Assembly: GCA_032622095.1 (NCBI GenBank)
Contig: CP136061.1
Location: 87,354,983-87,418,982, forward strand
Length of the DNA stretch: 64,000 nt
From: Siphonodentalium dalli
Lineage: Eukaryota > Mollusca > Scaphopoda > Gadilida > Siphonodentaliidae
Reading direction: 5' to 3'
The position numbers and the translations under genes were made by a program. Below the pieces are notes generated by a model. That model had not been told where the DNA came from. It saw only the letters and a list, made by a program, of their open reading frames with translations, and did not search any database. Every line of letters starts with the position of its first letter. Position 1 is the stretch's first letter. Below are positions 1 through 11,879 of the stretch, one piece after another.

Positions 1-467
1 ACCTGAGGTCGAAAGGCGCCTATCCCATGACACGCCCCTGGCCATGTAACCAAGGTGTGCTAATTTTCCTTGATATATTCTAAGCTAATAAGGAACGCTC
101 TGTTTTGTTTACATATGCCCTTTTAATGAGTTATACCATTTAAGAAAACATATTCCATATTAGCATCATTTGTATTTATTATTAATATCATATAATATGA
201 TGAACTCATTTATTGATGTACATGTATGTTATGTATTGTTTGTATATATATGTATATAAGTTGTATAGCATGTTGCAACGTAGATGCTGACTTTGCTAAT
301 AAACCATCCAACGATATGCCAATATCCTTAACATTAACTGTTGTTGTTGTAACGTAAACGCAACGTTATTGTCAATAAAGTTTTAATGTCATGTTTGATC
401 TAAAAAAATAACGGTTAATTTCGCTAATGAAGGAGCATAGTCGGGGGAGTGATGCTATATAGGCCAT
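1..467. other. AT-rich intergenic DNA, nothing recognised
   Basis: I see no coding exon, RNA gene or structured repeat here. The sequence is AT-rich with scattered short TA-rich stretches. It ends where the first MITE begins. Confidence 0.5.
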
Positions 468-977
468 ATTAAAGGCAGGGTCGGCGTTCGTTGTAGAAAT
501 ATTCATATTTGTTCAAATCGCCATCAATGGAAGGAATATTAAAATATATATAGTTTTGTTCATATATGCCAAAAACAATCAGCGCGTATATAGTATATTG
601 TAGGTAAACAAGAGCCTGCTCGTTTTACAGAAGTTGTGATTCTGTTTACATAATACAGCGCAATTATATTGGTTAATCACACACAAATGATATAAATGCT
701 CTTTATTATTTCCATATCAGGAAAACAGTAACAAATAACGCTCTTAATGTTTACCATATCCGGATCTAAACAAAAGCCAAGAAACGTAACGTTTTTTGCT
801 TTTGTTTACATAACAAAGGAACAAAATTGACAATAGCATACTGTTTATGCCATATTTCTGATTGGTGTAAGAACAAGGTCTGTCTATAATTTACTATTCT
901 TTTGTTAGTGGCGGTTTTTGACGGAGGTGAATATTTTAACAGCATACCCACCGCCAACGCCGCCCGCATCTTTAAGT
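468..977 (+). repeat. MITE family M2, near full-length copy
   Basis: The segment starts with TTAAAGGCAGGGTCGGCGTT and ends with CACCGCCAACGCC...TCTTTAA, so the two ends are imperfect inverted repeats. It matches 22278-22788 along its whole length, sharing the block around ATATTCATATTTGTTC and the end block GTGGCGGTTTTTGACGG. Rearranged or partial relatives lie at 16740-16870 and 17930-18650. There is no coding potential; the 73-residue open frame inside it is incidental. The class (non-autonomous DNA transposon) is inferred from size, termini and copy number. Confidence 0.65.
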
Positions 978-1057
978 ACGTCCTCAATAATATCGATGGT
1001 CTTTCTGGTACCCCTATGATTAGCTATGTTATTAAATGACGGTGGTCGCTGCAATTT

Positions 1058-1101
1058 AAAGGTACTCAATCCGATTCGATGCATCCCATATAATCAGATT
1101 C

Positions 1102-1136
<35 letters not shown>

Positions 1137-1510
1137 CCATTTTCAGAAATGTGTCTTCAGTTATCTGAATCGATTAATTGCCCCAACAAAATGCTAACCA
1201 CTGTCGACTATATAGTACAACATTACCCGAACCGTGTTATTTATCAACATGTTGTTCGACGAAATTTGGCCTTATTTTCCACAGACACAGTCTTGATTTT
1301 AGAGTTATCATCTTCATCCGCAATTTGGTCCGAGACCATCCGGCTCGTCGATTATTTACTGGGCCACTAATAAATCTCGATGGTGAAAAAGATTTCAAAA
1401 ATCGATATCTAATAACTCTGAGCTTTGATAGGTGGGTTCCTCGACTCGAATCAAATATCTTTTACCCCCGAATCCAAATTGATGGGCGCTTAATCGGATT
1501 ATGCATCTTT
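1058..1510 (+). repeat. MITE family M1, degenerate copy with a (CAA)n tract
   Basis: The ends at 1058 (TTAAAGGTACTCAATCCGA) and at about 1490-1508 match the ends of the foldback element at 12862-13338. Positions 1405-1465 share its internal block, AAAAATCGATATCTAATA followed by GGTGGGTTCCTCGACTCGAA. A (CAA)n microsatellite occupies 1105-1137. The two overlapping open frames here cross this repeat and have no recognisable domain. Confidence 0.55.
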
Positions 1511-1618
1511 AAACAAATATTTACTGAAAGCTGGGAAATATTGGAAAGACAAACCAACGAGTTCAATTTCGACATTATATACCTTTGGTTTAAACCAGAA
1601 ATGGTGAATCTGGCCAAC

Positions 1619-1698
1619 GGAGACCCTCTAGTTACGTCCCTGAACATACACCCCGGACGGAGACCCTCTAATCACGTCCCTGAGCATACACCCCTTCT
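1619..1698 (+). repeat. 40-bp tandem duplication
   Basis: Two copies of a 40-bp unit beginning GGAGACCCTCTA lie head to tail and differ at a few positions. A related CCCTCTAGCTACGACCCTG string occurs near 6480. Confidence 0.6.
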
Positions 1699-1777
1699 GT
1701 GGCATCGACGTAATCTGTATAAATCATTCTGTTTATTTTTGATAGTTATGTCAGCCATCTGCTCAAAATGTTAATAC

Positions 1778-2205
1778 CTAAAGTCTCAAAGCCTGCAAAT
1801 AGCGTGTCTGTCATTTATGCAGAATGAGGTCCCCAGAGGGGTGAATTTAATGATGCTATCCCGCACAACTTAGGCCTCATCTTCTGGGAAGTATCTATTG
1901 TATCAAATTGTATCAAATTAACATCGGTTTTAGTTACTTTTTCCCTTCTGGGAAGTTTCTATATCCCCTAATTGGCAGAAGATAAAATACATAATCGAGG
2001 TGCCCAATGGGTGAACATCACCGACTTCAACTGGGAACTTCATTCTGATTCTAGGTCTACCATAGCAGTTGATGGCCTAAGCAGAATGAGGTCCCAGAGG
2101 GGGAATTTAGTGATGCTATCCCGCTTTCACTAAATTCACCCTCTGGGGACCTCATTCTGCAAAAATGACAGACACGCTATTTGCAGGCTTGAAAGTCTCA
2201 TTCAA
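1778..2205. repeat. Foldback element with arms of about 90 bp
   Basis: The left arm, 1778-1865, contains GCAAATAGCGTGTCTGTCAT and GAATGAGGTCCCCAGAGGG. It is repeated in inverse orientation at 2112-2204. A third, direct partial copy of GAATGAGGTCCCAGAGGGGG begins near 2083. The spacer is AT-rich and noncoding. This is a foldback or MITE of unknown superfamily. Confidence 0.6.
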
Positions 2206-3878
2206 TAAAACCCCTGTCACACTCAGGCCGGCGCTCTCACTGCGCTGCAAAAGTACCAGCATATGAGTAACACTCAGGAGGAGCGCCGAAAACTGTCGAA
2301 AATTGTCAAACTTTTAAAACAAAGTATGCTCCTATTGCGTTCCTACTTTGTCAAGTCTCACGCTCTTAGTGCGTTCAAGTCGCTGTCATTGTGATGCTGG
2401 TACGTTCACAATAAGTTCGCAAAACGTTCTCTGCGCGGGCGCGGAGAGTATAGATAGCGCCTCCTGCGTTCTCCAGTCATAGTCAGTTTTTATGTTGTGG
2501 GGAAAATACCCAACACTCCGCAATAGATTAGCTGTCCGATTAAACTACTGTCACACTCCGCTGCGATCAGGCCGGCGCTTGCATTGCGCTGAAAAATAAT
2601 CAAAGCGCCAAGCAAAGCGCAGTAAGATATCCAAGAACGTATTGGTGACGCAGTTGACACTGGCTAGGACGGGAGAGAGTCTCCGTGATCGCCCCAGAGC
2701 GTCAGAGCGCCGCGCTTGTTTTGTGCATGCACAAAACAAGCGCAGAGGGTCGGCGTTCTGACCAGGCGTAGTACCGTCGCCATGACAACGCAAAGCGTAC
2801 TAACAACGCAATGACAACGACTTGAACGCATTAAGAGCGTTTACGGCGTGGAGGAAACGCAGTGAGAGCGCGCGAGAGCGTGAAAATTGACGTGACAAAG
2901 CAGGAACGCAATGGGTCGTACAAAGAGCGCGACGAAAACATGATAAGCGGGATAGGAGCATAGCTTGTCACGCGCGCCGCATGTATAACTGGTGGGGGAG
3001 TTTCTCGTTTTGCGTGCAGGCTGACATTATCAATGGGTATTTTAACTCAAACCAAACGCCAGCCTGATCGCAAAGACACACGCAATACAACTATATAATT
3101 CAGACATAACATATATCTACCAAAGACACACGCAATACAACTATATAATTTAGACATAACAGATACCTACCAAGGACACACACAATACAAATATATAATT
3201 CAGACATAACAGATACCTACCAAAGACACACGCAATACAACTATATAATTCAGACATAACAGATACCTACCAAAGACACACGCAATACAACAGTTGGTGT
3301 GAGCAGACCGCATTTCGAACTGGGATCGTACTGTAAACCTGCTGTAAACGCTGGAAGAACGCCATGTATAACGCTTGGGCGTAAAGCGAGCGCCAGAGTC
3401 GCAGTGGCAGCACAATGTGGACGTTCTATGAGCGGGAACCAGTCCATAACACCCCATGACAGCGCAGAAAGAGCGCAATAAGTTTTGGACAGAGCCTCAT
3501 TGAGCGTATTAAGGACGGGAAAGGCACGTAGTGAGAATTTGATTAAGCTTACTGTAGTCGCAAAAGACAAGATTAATTCCTTGCTGCGACCACGAGAAGG
3601 TAATATGCGCTTTTGCTACGTCCACATAACGCTCACGTCGCTCGCTTGGCGCTTTGCTTTGCGCTGTCACGGCGACAGTACTACGTCCTGGTCAGAACGC
3701 CGAGCCTCTGCGCTTGTTTTGTGCATGCATAAAACAAGCGCGGCGCTCTGGCACCTATGGGCGACCATGGAGATCCTCGCCTGTTGTAGCCAGTGTCCAC
3801 TGCGTCACCAATCGGTTCTTGGAGACCTTAGTGCGTTTAGGTGGGCGCTTTGATACTTTTGCAGCGCAATAAGATAAC
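2205..3878. mobile_element. GC-rich long-inverted-repeat element, copy 1
   Basis: The element begins ACCCCTGTCACACTCAGGCC and ends near TTTGCAGCGCAATAAGATAA. Its left-end string CTGCGCTGCAAAAGTAC is inverted at the right end. Long arms (about 2560-2830 and 3640-3878) are inverted copies of each other and contain CAAAACAAGCGC and ATGCATAAAACAAG-type palindromic strings. A second copy starts at 62840 and leaves the window. The short open frames on both strands are mirror images of the same arm and are not genes. The body is much more GC-rich than its surroundings. No transposase was found, so it is a non-autonomous element of unassigned superfamily. Confidence 0.6.
3071..3291 (+). repeat. 50-bp tandem array, about 4.4 copies
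   Basis: A unit beginning CAAAGACACACGCAATACAA recurs at 3071, 3121, 3171, 3221 and 3271, an exact 50-bp period. It sits inside the GC-rich element, in a stretch (about 3020-3525) that the copy at 62.8-64.0 kb lacks. Confidence 0.9.
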
Positions 3879-5111
3879 TTGAAGATACACGTATGTGTTT
3901 ATGTACCATTTGTGGGGAGCGGAAGTCCATTTACGTTTTCCAGAACTTGTCCTCCAATCCATTATATGTAACATATTCTGTATACATTATACTAAATTAT
4001 TCAACACTCAAATGTAGTTGTTGGTTTCTATATTATCTGCTTCGTAGAACCAGGTAACCAGATCTTTACTGTTTGACTGACAGCTGAGTACGAAGTAATC
4101 GTACAAATAACAGATAAGCCGGGATGCAAACATAGAACGCTGGTCACAGCTGGTCATCGAGATATTTGTGTACCGTTTTCAGGCAAATTTAACAAACAAA
4201 TGTAATGCCCGATCCACTATCCGTCAATTAATTTGATTACGGGTTGTACATGGGAATTCGTAACTAAGTTTATGGCCGGAACCATAAAGTAAATTTACAT
4301 TAAATTATTAAATTTGACTTTAAGATAATCTGTTAACCTGAACGTTTCCAGAAGACATATTTGACTGAAATTAATTATTGTTCTATATTTGTGATTGGTA
4401 TTCGATCGTGGTTATTTATGGGAATTGGCGTACAGTCCCTATTTAACGACAACATACATGTAATTAGAGCCAAACTCTCGCGCTGCAATGCTCAAGCTCT
4501 ATGCTGAGTTCAGTCCTCTGCTACAGATGACTCACCGCTACCAGCACCTACACATAATGTGAAGAAATCACTCATTTTATTTATTTGAGATTTTTTAGTA
4601 GATTACAATTCATTCTGCATTATTATTAGAAACTGAACTGTCCATATTCATTTGAAAATTGTAGCAACCCCAGTGATGAGAGCTATCGCGCTATACGCAA
4701 TAAATACGATGTGATTATAGGATATAAACCTCGCTTATTAAGCGGGCCGCGTGTATACTAATGTACAAATTCTTGTTTCGCATGGGCGCTGCCACAGCGC
4801 ATGGGGGATCTATTTATAGAATGTTAATAATTGGGAGACATTAAAAGTTGTAGTGCGACCCAAACCCGAGCTGTAATCACGTAGTGTGACCCTCAGGCCG
4901 AGCCCGGTAAAAGGTGTAGTTTAGAATTTCAATTTCGTTTAATGGCGTTTACATTATTATGTCAATAATGTTGATTTTTGGTTTGTGATAAGCTATGCCA
5001 ATTACAAATAACAGAAATGAAAAATATTCTATAATTACAATCATGGGTATATACCATATGATCTTGAGCGCGTAACAATTTCTGACTATGGATTTCTTGT
5101 TATCTTTGTAG
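3879..5111. other. Intergenic or intronic DNA upstream of the lectin exon
   Basis: I see no further exon here. The first half of the lectin domain encoded at 5112-5329 must lie on an upstream exon, but nothing in this stretch matches it. A small imperfect repeat of a GTGCGACCC/GTGTGACCC string occurs at 4850-4915. Confidence 0.4.
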
Positions 5112-5329
5112 GCGGTCGATTGAAGAATTTTTTAATATACATGAGCAATCACACAAGTATGGCAAATGCTACTGACTGTGGATCTTACCCGGGAATAGCT
5201 GTAAACGGCCAAAAGATAGGAATTTCCTGTCAATCTGGAACAATCGCCTCCAACATTGCGATAAGACAACCAAGAACCGACGTATGGCATTTCTGTGAAT
5301 TCGAAGTATACGGCGTGCTGATGCCGTAA
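5112..5329 (+). CDS. C-terminal exon of a fucolectin-type (F5/8C-like) lectin
   Basis: The exon follows a TTTGTAG acceptor and enters its frame two bases into a codon. It encodes 71 residues before TAA and holds the second half of an eel-fucolectin/tachylectin-4/pentraxin-1 type domain. RLKNFLIYMSN is the core strand that opens this half, residues 21-26 read DCGSYP, Cys39 lies in ISC, and the end has the family's typical CEFEVYG. Cysteines are at exon residues 22, 39 and 61. Proteins of this family are usually secreted and bind fucose or act in invertebrate innate recognition; the ligand here is not shown. The upstream exon with the first half of the domain was not found, so the gene may start outside the window or may be broken. 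No clear AATAAA follows before the tandem array at 5431. Confidence 0.75.
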
Positions 5330-5430
5330 GTCGACGATGGAGTCAAATGCAAACCAGTTTGATAAACAGGGACGTAGCGATATGCTGGGCGTGGAGATTG
5401 CAGGGGGCTTTGGTTAAAATGTTCAACAGT

Positions 5431-6170
5431 TGGAAATCACATGCTTGACGTAGCACCAGTAGGAAATCACATGCTTGACGTAACAACATTTGGAAATCAC
5501 ATGCTTGACGTAACACCAGTAGGAAATCACATGCTTGACGTAACACCAGTAGGAAATCACATGCTTGACGTAACACCAGTAGGACATTTTACACCAGATA
5601 TACGTTGAAATCACATGCTTGACGTAACACCAGTAGGACATTTTACACCAGATATACGTTGAAATCACATGCTTGACGTAACACCAGTAGGACATTTTAC
5701 ACCAGATATACGTTGAAATCACATGCTTGACGTAACACCAGTAGGACATTTTACACCAGATATACGTTGGAATCACATGCTTGGCGTAACACCAGTAGGA
5801 CATTTTACAGATATACGTTGAAATCACATGCTTGACGTAACACCAGTAGGACATTTTACACCAGATATACGTTGAAATCACATGCTTGACGTAACACCAG
5901 TAGGACATTTTACACCAGATATACGTTGGAAATCACATGCTTGACGTAACACCAGTAGGACATTTTACACCAGATATACGTTGAAATCACATGCTTGACG
6001 TAACACCAGTAGGACATCACATGCTTGACGTAACACCAGTAGGACATTTTACAGATATACGTTGAAATCACATGCTTGACGTAATACCAGTAGGACATTT
6101 TACAGATATACGTTGAAATCACATGCTTGACGTAACACCAGTAGGACATTTTACAGATATACGTTGAAAT
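5431..6170 (+). repeat. Minisatellite of about 54 bp, with 30-bp sub-units at its left end
   Basis: The array starts about 100 bp after the lectin stop codon. The left part has 30-bp units (AATCACATGCTTGACGTAAC plus CACCAGTAGG). From 5580 the unit lengthens to about 54 bp by adding ACATTTTACACCAGATATAC. Units with a 4-base deletion (TTTTACAGATATACG) recur at the right end. Each unit carries TTGACGTAAC. The minus-strand open frames across it are repeat artefacts. Confidence 0.92.
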
Positions 6171-7066
6171 TGTTCTCATTATTTGATATTCCAACTAGTA
6201 ATTTGTGGGGAATTTGTTGTTTTAGAATAACCGTAGTATATTTTTCTGCTTTTGGTCAAAATTTAGTCCTGAAATGGTCATGAGTTGGACATTTTTCAAC
6301 TTTAGGGGGTATCAGGGTCGACATTTCCAACAGTTAGAAAGCTTGATGCACCAGTTGGAAAGTTCAACTCAAAAGGGGGCGGGTTGCAAATGGAATTCTG
6401 CAAACCTGGAAGTTTGGTCTGATTCAGTGGTGGTGGGGGTGCAGTTAGAAATTTCAAGGTGGACACAACCCAACAGGGACCCTCTAGCTACGACCCTGTA
6501 TTATGGTGTATTGAACCATACTAGCATCATCGAAATGTTATATGCTAAATTGTTATAACATTTAAACTAAGCCGTAACAGTTTAACTAAACTGTTATAAC
6601 AGTTTACTTAAACTATAGAGTTTGGCAGATTAATCTTGAGAAAAGTGATGAAAATAACTGACATTCGACAAGTGGCCGAGAAATGACATGGTTCCCTATT
6701 GGCAATCATATGAATGGCGGTAATTTTGTATTAGGGTGGGGTGTGTGGGTGTATGTAACGGGTGTCTTGGTGTAACCCAACAACACCGATTTGTTTGACC
6801 GAAATAGGCCAAGGACCAAGAAATAACATGGGTACCCTATTTTCTTCGGACAGCGGCCATTTAGGATCGGGGTAGGTGTGTGAATATATGGAAGGGGTGA
6901 CTTTCAACTGCCTCTGTTTGTCTGCAAAAATCCCAATCGGAAGAGATCGACTTTCACTTAATTCTTGAATGGTAACAATTGCCTTATCTGAGAATGCACA
7001 CCATTTTTTCAAACACCTTCGCCTTCTGAACACCATTAAATTCAAAACAACGTTTTCATATATATA
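6171..7066. other. Noncoding DNA with short repeat remnants
   Basis: No gene is seen. There is a short AACTGTTATAACAGTTTA-type palindrome near 6585-6605. The open frame at 6274-6558 lacks any recognisable domain or splice context. Confidence 0.4.
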
Positions 7067-8194
7067 TATATTATACAGTTATCGCCCGCGATTGAGTGAG
7101 ACACGGGGATTTGTCGCCCGCTCGAGACCTGGAATGTCACCCGAGGGCCGCCATGCTCGATGGTGACATTCCAGGTCGAGAGCGGCGACAAATCCCCGTG
7201 TCTCACGAAAACAAGGGTGATAAATGTTTTGTTATCTGACAAAGGAGTACACACGAACCTCCTTAATAGAATCATCGCTATTTAGAAAATAAAACATTCA
7301 TAATCTGGATCAATTAACAGACCCGTTATTTGCGCAGCTATTCTCCGGTCAGTTTGCTGGTTGCATGGTGGACATCGGTTCACGGAAAGAGGAGTAAAGT
7401 TGAGTAGCCTTGCAGCGAAATGTTCGGTTTCGTTTCAAATGGCCGTGAAGACGCCGACAGACGTGTTCATTTCCAGATTGCTAAAATGTGAAACTAACAC
7501 GTTGTAGTAGTGCAAAAAGAAATTGACATATGTCACAGATTGTTATGCAACATACGGGTATTCTCTGAAGTCTGAGGAATGTATTGAAGAAAAGAAATAG
7601 TCAATTGATAAACAGTAAAGAGTGGCTATTTGAACTAGTACATAAACGTATTTGTAACGTATGTACATCGTATGTGCGATTGCCTGCAGCACACACCAAC
7701 TGCATACTAAGGTTTATATATTTGTCCCACGGTCTTTATTATTGATATAAAAAGGTCCAATAGGAACATTACACATTATAACGGATTTGTGTCCGCGATA
7801 ACACCATTTATACATAGCGTGCTTTAGTTGCAACTAAAAAAACACACAATTATGCAAATTAGCAAACACCACAGTTCGCGGTTGTTATGATACAGTGGGG
7901 TTTATAAAAACAGTGTTTTCGAAAATTGTTAGAGAGCTGTGAGAGTGTCTCTGCACGTTGAGTTCTTCGTAGTTCTATGTTTACCAGTAATAGCTGAGCG
8001 GTCAATAACTGAGACAATGTTACCCTCGAGGGTAATAAGGTGATTTACGGCCCGCCATGTGACGCACTCTCAGCTAATCAGAAGAGAGGAAAATGGGATG
8101 AAATGTGATGAAGGATAACAAGGTGATTTACGGCCCACCATGTGACGCACTCTCAGCCAATCAGAAGAGAGGAATATGTGATGAAGGATAACAA
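7067..8194 (+). repeat. 1.1-kb duplicated block, uninterrupted copy with the empty site
   Basis: This block matches 42594-43040 followed directly by 47651-48330. It starts ATTATACAGTTATCGCCC and includes a hairpin (7078-7222) whose arms share GAGACACGGGGATTTGTCGCC. Near its right end is the 16-bp palindrome TTACCCTCGAGGGTAA (8020-8035), followed by two tandem copies of a unit containing GGTGATTTACGGCCC. The string GACAGACG at 7456-7463 is single here, but in the other copy it is duplicated on both sides of a 4.6-kb transposon. Ends of TTATC/GATAA type suggest the block is itself an old non-autonomous DNA element. Confidence 0.8.
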
Positions 8195-8437
8195 ATATAT
8201 TTATTACACAATTGTTCCTGGAAGTACAGTGTTATTGCTGTTCCATATTTACGTTCCATATGCATCTAGTTGACGTAAAATGACGTACATGACGTTCGCC
8301 TCAACCATGAAACTGGAACTATTTAAATAAAAGAATCATCACACATGACAAAAACGCCCTGTATGAGCCTAAATAAACCTTTTAATCCTGTATTTTAATG
8401 CACGGATTCTAGGACGCGAAGCGTGTAATAAACACTG

Positions 8438-8590
8438 AACGACACGATGTGTAAATGTGTTTGCCGATACAGCACTCGTGCTGTCGCGGAAGGATAAAAC
8501 TCGAGGCGCAAGCGACTCTCGTTCTATCCTTCCGCGACAGCACTCGTGAATGCCGTATCGACAAACCCATTTACACATCGTGTTGTTCTG
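8438..8590. repeat. Hairpin with arms of about 60 bp
   Basis: The strings ACACGATGTGTAAATG and CAGCACTCGTGCTGTCGCGG on the left return inverted on the right as GCGACAGCACTCGTG and CATTTACACATCGTGTTG. The loop contains CTCGAGGCGCAAGCGACT. The hairpin abuts the 3' end of the Helitron at 8608. Confidence 0.7.
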
Positions 8591-8607
8591 TGTGTATATA
8601 TATATGA

Positions 8608-9300
8608 CTAGAATGTGACCCGACTTCGTCCGGGCTATTCAAAAACCAAATTTCAAGTCGATAGCTCCACCCGTTTCCGAGATCTGGTCTGCGCATGCGC
8701 GAAGCTGGCGTCGCACGGGCTCGGCGACCCGATAAAATTCGTATCCGGGGCAAGATACATACACATACCAAATTTCAAGTCGATAGCTCCTCCCGTTACC
8801 GAGATATATAGCACAATGTCATTTGCGGATACCTCGGACTGTGATGAGTTAACGCGACATCGGCCGGTTAAGAGTTAACGCGAACACGTCACGATCTGTT
8901 GTTTACGCAATGTTTTTCGATGAGCGAAGCATGGTCCTGCGTTCTTCCCGACAATTAATGTAGAAACTTTAAACGTACACAGGCGTGTGATACATCATTG
9001 GAAAGATGAAGCGCCACAGATTCTAACCGTGCAAATTATATGACTGGCAATTTATTATTCGCGCTATATCGAATCGATTTGTGAGCACCGAACTGAAATA
9101 TATTAGCGCAAAACGGCGTAAAAACAGATTTGACCTCGGCACGTGAAAAGTTGAGCTCGGATCTGAAAATTAATAGGCCTATGCCACTTCCCGACAGAAA
9201 ATACCCCCACATACCAAGTTTCATCGAAATCGGCTCGGTCGTTTTCGAGTCCATCGCGATCACACACACACACACACACAGACACACACACAGATCTTCC
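8608..9300 (-). mobile_element. Non-autonomous Helitron, minus strand
   Basis: Read on the minus strand, the element ends CGGGTCACATTCTAG followed by host T. It has the CCCGGACGAAGTCGGG hairpin just before that end, which is the Helitron 3' signature (hairpin then CTRR). Its 5' end runs into a TA microsatellite at 9305, where the block ATATATTTTGGAAGATC is the 5' terminal sequence shared with the elements at 54253-56392. Subterminal (CA)n at 9258-9290 is also shared. It carries no Rep/helicase coding sequence. It includes one copy of the 122-bp unit (GCGCATGCGCGAAGCTGG) that is tandemly repeated in the 55-kb elements. Confidence 0.72.
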
Positions 9301-9303
9301 AAA

Positions 9304-9354
<51 letters not shown>

Positions 9355-9355
9355 T
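9258..9355. repeat. (CA)n and (TA)n microsatellites
   Basis: A CA-rich tract runs from about 9258 to 9290, and a pure TA tract from about 9305 to 9352. They are separated by the Helitron 5' terminal block. Confidence 0.9.
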
Positions 9356-9395
9356 GATACCGACTTTATGGAGACCAATTAGGTATATATATATA

Positions 9396-10005
9396 TGGTT
9401 TAAGGGGACCAATGGATTCCACTATTGATAACTGCAAGAATGTTTGCTATGAACTTTTTATCCACACGCAATCAACAATTGCTGCATGTGGTAATGTGAA
9501 TTTTAAAATGACTATTGTGTTTATTGAAATAATGTTAAATAATGAATTTAAAAATTTGCCAGTATATATTTCAAAAAGTTTTAAAATCTTCATTAAGGGG
9601 TCCACATAAATATATGCTTATTCTGTTATATTATATACATGCGATAGATTTCTGAATTGGATGTTCTGATTGGCTTCATTTTGAAGCAGTTGGCATGAAC
9701 ATTTCATATGTAGGGTGGTAGTTTAAAAAGTCTATTTTTCGGTACCGTAAATATATTCGCTAGTCAAAATATCATTATGTGGTCACCTTAATGAAGATGT
9801 TAAAACGTTTTGAAATATATACTGGCACTTTTAAAAGTTCATTTTTAACATAATTTCAAGAGACACATAACATAACAACAGTCATTTTACAAATTCACAT
9901 AACCATTACACAAATTGTTTATTGCGTGTGGACAAAAGATTCATAACAAACATTTTCTTGCCTTTATCAACAGTGGAATTATATACATCGGTCCCCTTAA
10001 TATTG
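9396..10005. repeat. Foldback element with diverged arms of about 210 bp
   Basis: The left arm (9396-9608) begins TTAAGGGGACCAATGGATTC and includes GCCAGTATATATTTCAAAA. The right arm (about 9781-10005) is its inverse complement with many substitutions. The outer ends read AAGGGGACC on both sides. There is no coding content. Confidence 0.65.
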
Positions 10006-11879
10006 TGTATATACACCGGTATCCGTAAAGAATGCATTATACTCTCAAAATATTAAGAGGACCCAAAAAAAGTATAACCGATAATGCTGACTCCTCGTTG
10101 GGATATATAACATTTTCAGTCTGGACATATATAGTGATGATATTCGAAAGTGTTACCTATATTGCATCATAAATAAAGGATATACATTATGTCCCCTGAG
10201 GTAGCAATACACGATTTCCAGCAATTTTGGCCAACCTGGGAGGGGGTACTGTACTTCAAATATATGCTGAGCCATTATATTTCGCATAGGTCCCATGAAG
10301 CATGTTTAAATTTTAAAAAGAAATTGTAGGTGTAATCGCATGTCTGTACTTTAGCTTCTTTAAAAACTTTGTCATTGAGTTATGCTCCTTAGTTTGCACA
10401 CACAAAATGCTCAATTTTACCCATTTTTTTGGCTCAAACTGACAATTTTCAGCACAAAAGCAGACCATGACAAAGCGAATGTCAGTAAATAAGCTTCTTC
10501 CATCCGATAGAGCTATGTTACAACTGAGAAATTTTGAAATAGAAAAAAATGTTATCGTATTAATTTGAAAAAAATGTCTTGCAAACGCAGATGACATAAT
10601 TCAGGGGGAGAAGTCGGGCTATTTTCCTGTAACCAATAATATAGAGTTGGCCTTCACTGAATACGAAAATCCTGTTGCGTATTCAAATTTTTCACTTTTT
10701 TTGGTGAACTTTTCAAATTTTGTGAAATAATTAAACCTTCGAACCAGTAATGACACATTTAACACAGGCTACACTGGCTGTTAAAGAAGAAATCAGAATT
10801 ATATATATATATATGTCTTATTTGTCATTTATCATTGTTAAAAAAGTTAGCTTTCTTATTTCTTAATATATTAAACTTAAATAAAATGTACAGTATTTCG
10901 ATATGTCAGATTGTTCCTATCTTTGTTATCTTATTTTGACTTATTTGTTCACATTGTTACAATTTGTCATTATTTTCAAATATTTTATGTTTGGAATAAA
11001 TTCTCATATTTTTCTCAGTATGTTTCTCTCAGTCCTTACAAACTCTCATGTCATTAATTCAATAACAAACAGCCTCGTTTAATTTGTGTGTTAAGAACTA
11101 CCAGGAAAGAAAGAGATTTTTATCTAAGTATTCTTGCTGGGAAAATTAATTTGTGTACTTAATTAGCTTGACATGAACTATTTTACAGTATTCCCAATTC
11201 TCTCATATATCAAACAAACACTCATTTGCAACTGAGCCGCGCTAGCTGTGGTCACATAGGCGACGTTTATTGCGTAACATATTTTACAAGTTATAGGTGG
11301 GCACATGCTATACTAATTTACAGACACAATGTAAAATACATCCTAGAAAGTCCGCACAGCCGGTCAGGAAAAACCATGCACCCCTTTTATAGGGACTGGA
11401 AACCTGAAATCCGAAGCCCACTCGTATGGTTAGCTCGGGTGTTCGGACCGCACTCTTATTGAAATCTACTCATAATTATTGATGTATCAATATTGTGAAT
11501 AATTTGTCATCTTTCAGCTGCGTTATATTACAGAATGAAGAACTCTATATAGCTGGTCACAGCATTGATAATTTATTTCATTTGAATGAAAATGTTTTAA
11601 AAATGTTTTGAAAATTAATGTGACCCGCTTGAAGTTACATGGCTAGAATGACGAATTTTCCGCTCTAGCGATCTGAACAGTTACTACACAAATATCATTC
11701 TCATTGGCTACAATTCGAAATAGGCTCCGCCTATAATAAACAACTATATATGCCTGAACTGTGAATACATAATTTTCCCGCTAATGCCAGGAAACGCGGG
11801 AAAATTTGAATTATTTCAATTACTAATGTTAGTTCTCCCAGCGAGAATACTCGGATCAGGCACAAATGTCTTTCTTTTG
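10006..11879. other. Unassigned AT-rich DNA
   Basis: I see no exon with splice support and no RNA gene. A short TA tract lies at 10801-10815. Open frames of 60-95 residues occur by chance and show no domain. Confidence 0.4.

Noticed and set aside
1178-1774. 198-residue plus-strand frame
   Set aside because: It crosses a MITE fragment and a 40-bp duplication, and shows no domain or splice support.
2551-3872. Frames containing CACTKQARRS or LVLCMHKTSAALW on both strands, repeated at 63.2-64.0 kb
   Set aside because: They come from the GC-rich inverted arms of a mobile element. The same DNA gives similar frames on opposite strands, which argues against selection for protein.
5343-6194. Minus-strand frames with a repeated SYWCYVKHVI peptide
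   Set aside because: They are produced by the 54/30-bp minisatellite; there is no start context, splice site or domain.
8008-8035. TTACCCTCGAGGGTAA as a transcription-factor operator
   Set aside because: The 16-bp palindrome is interesting but occurs only within both copies of the duplicated block, so element ancestry explains it; no adjacent gene is known.
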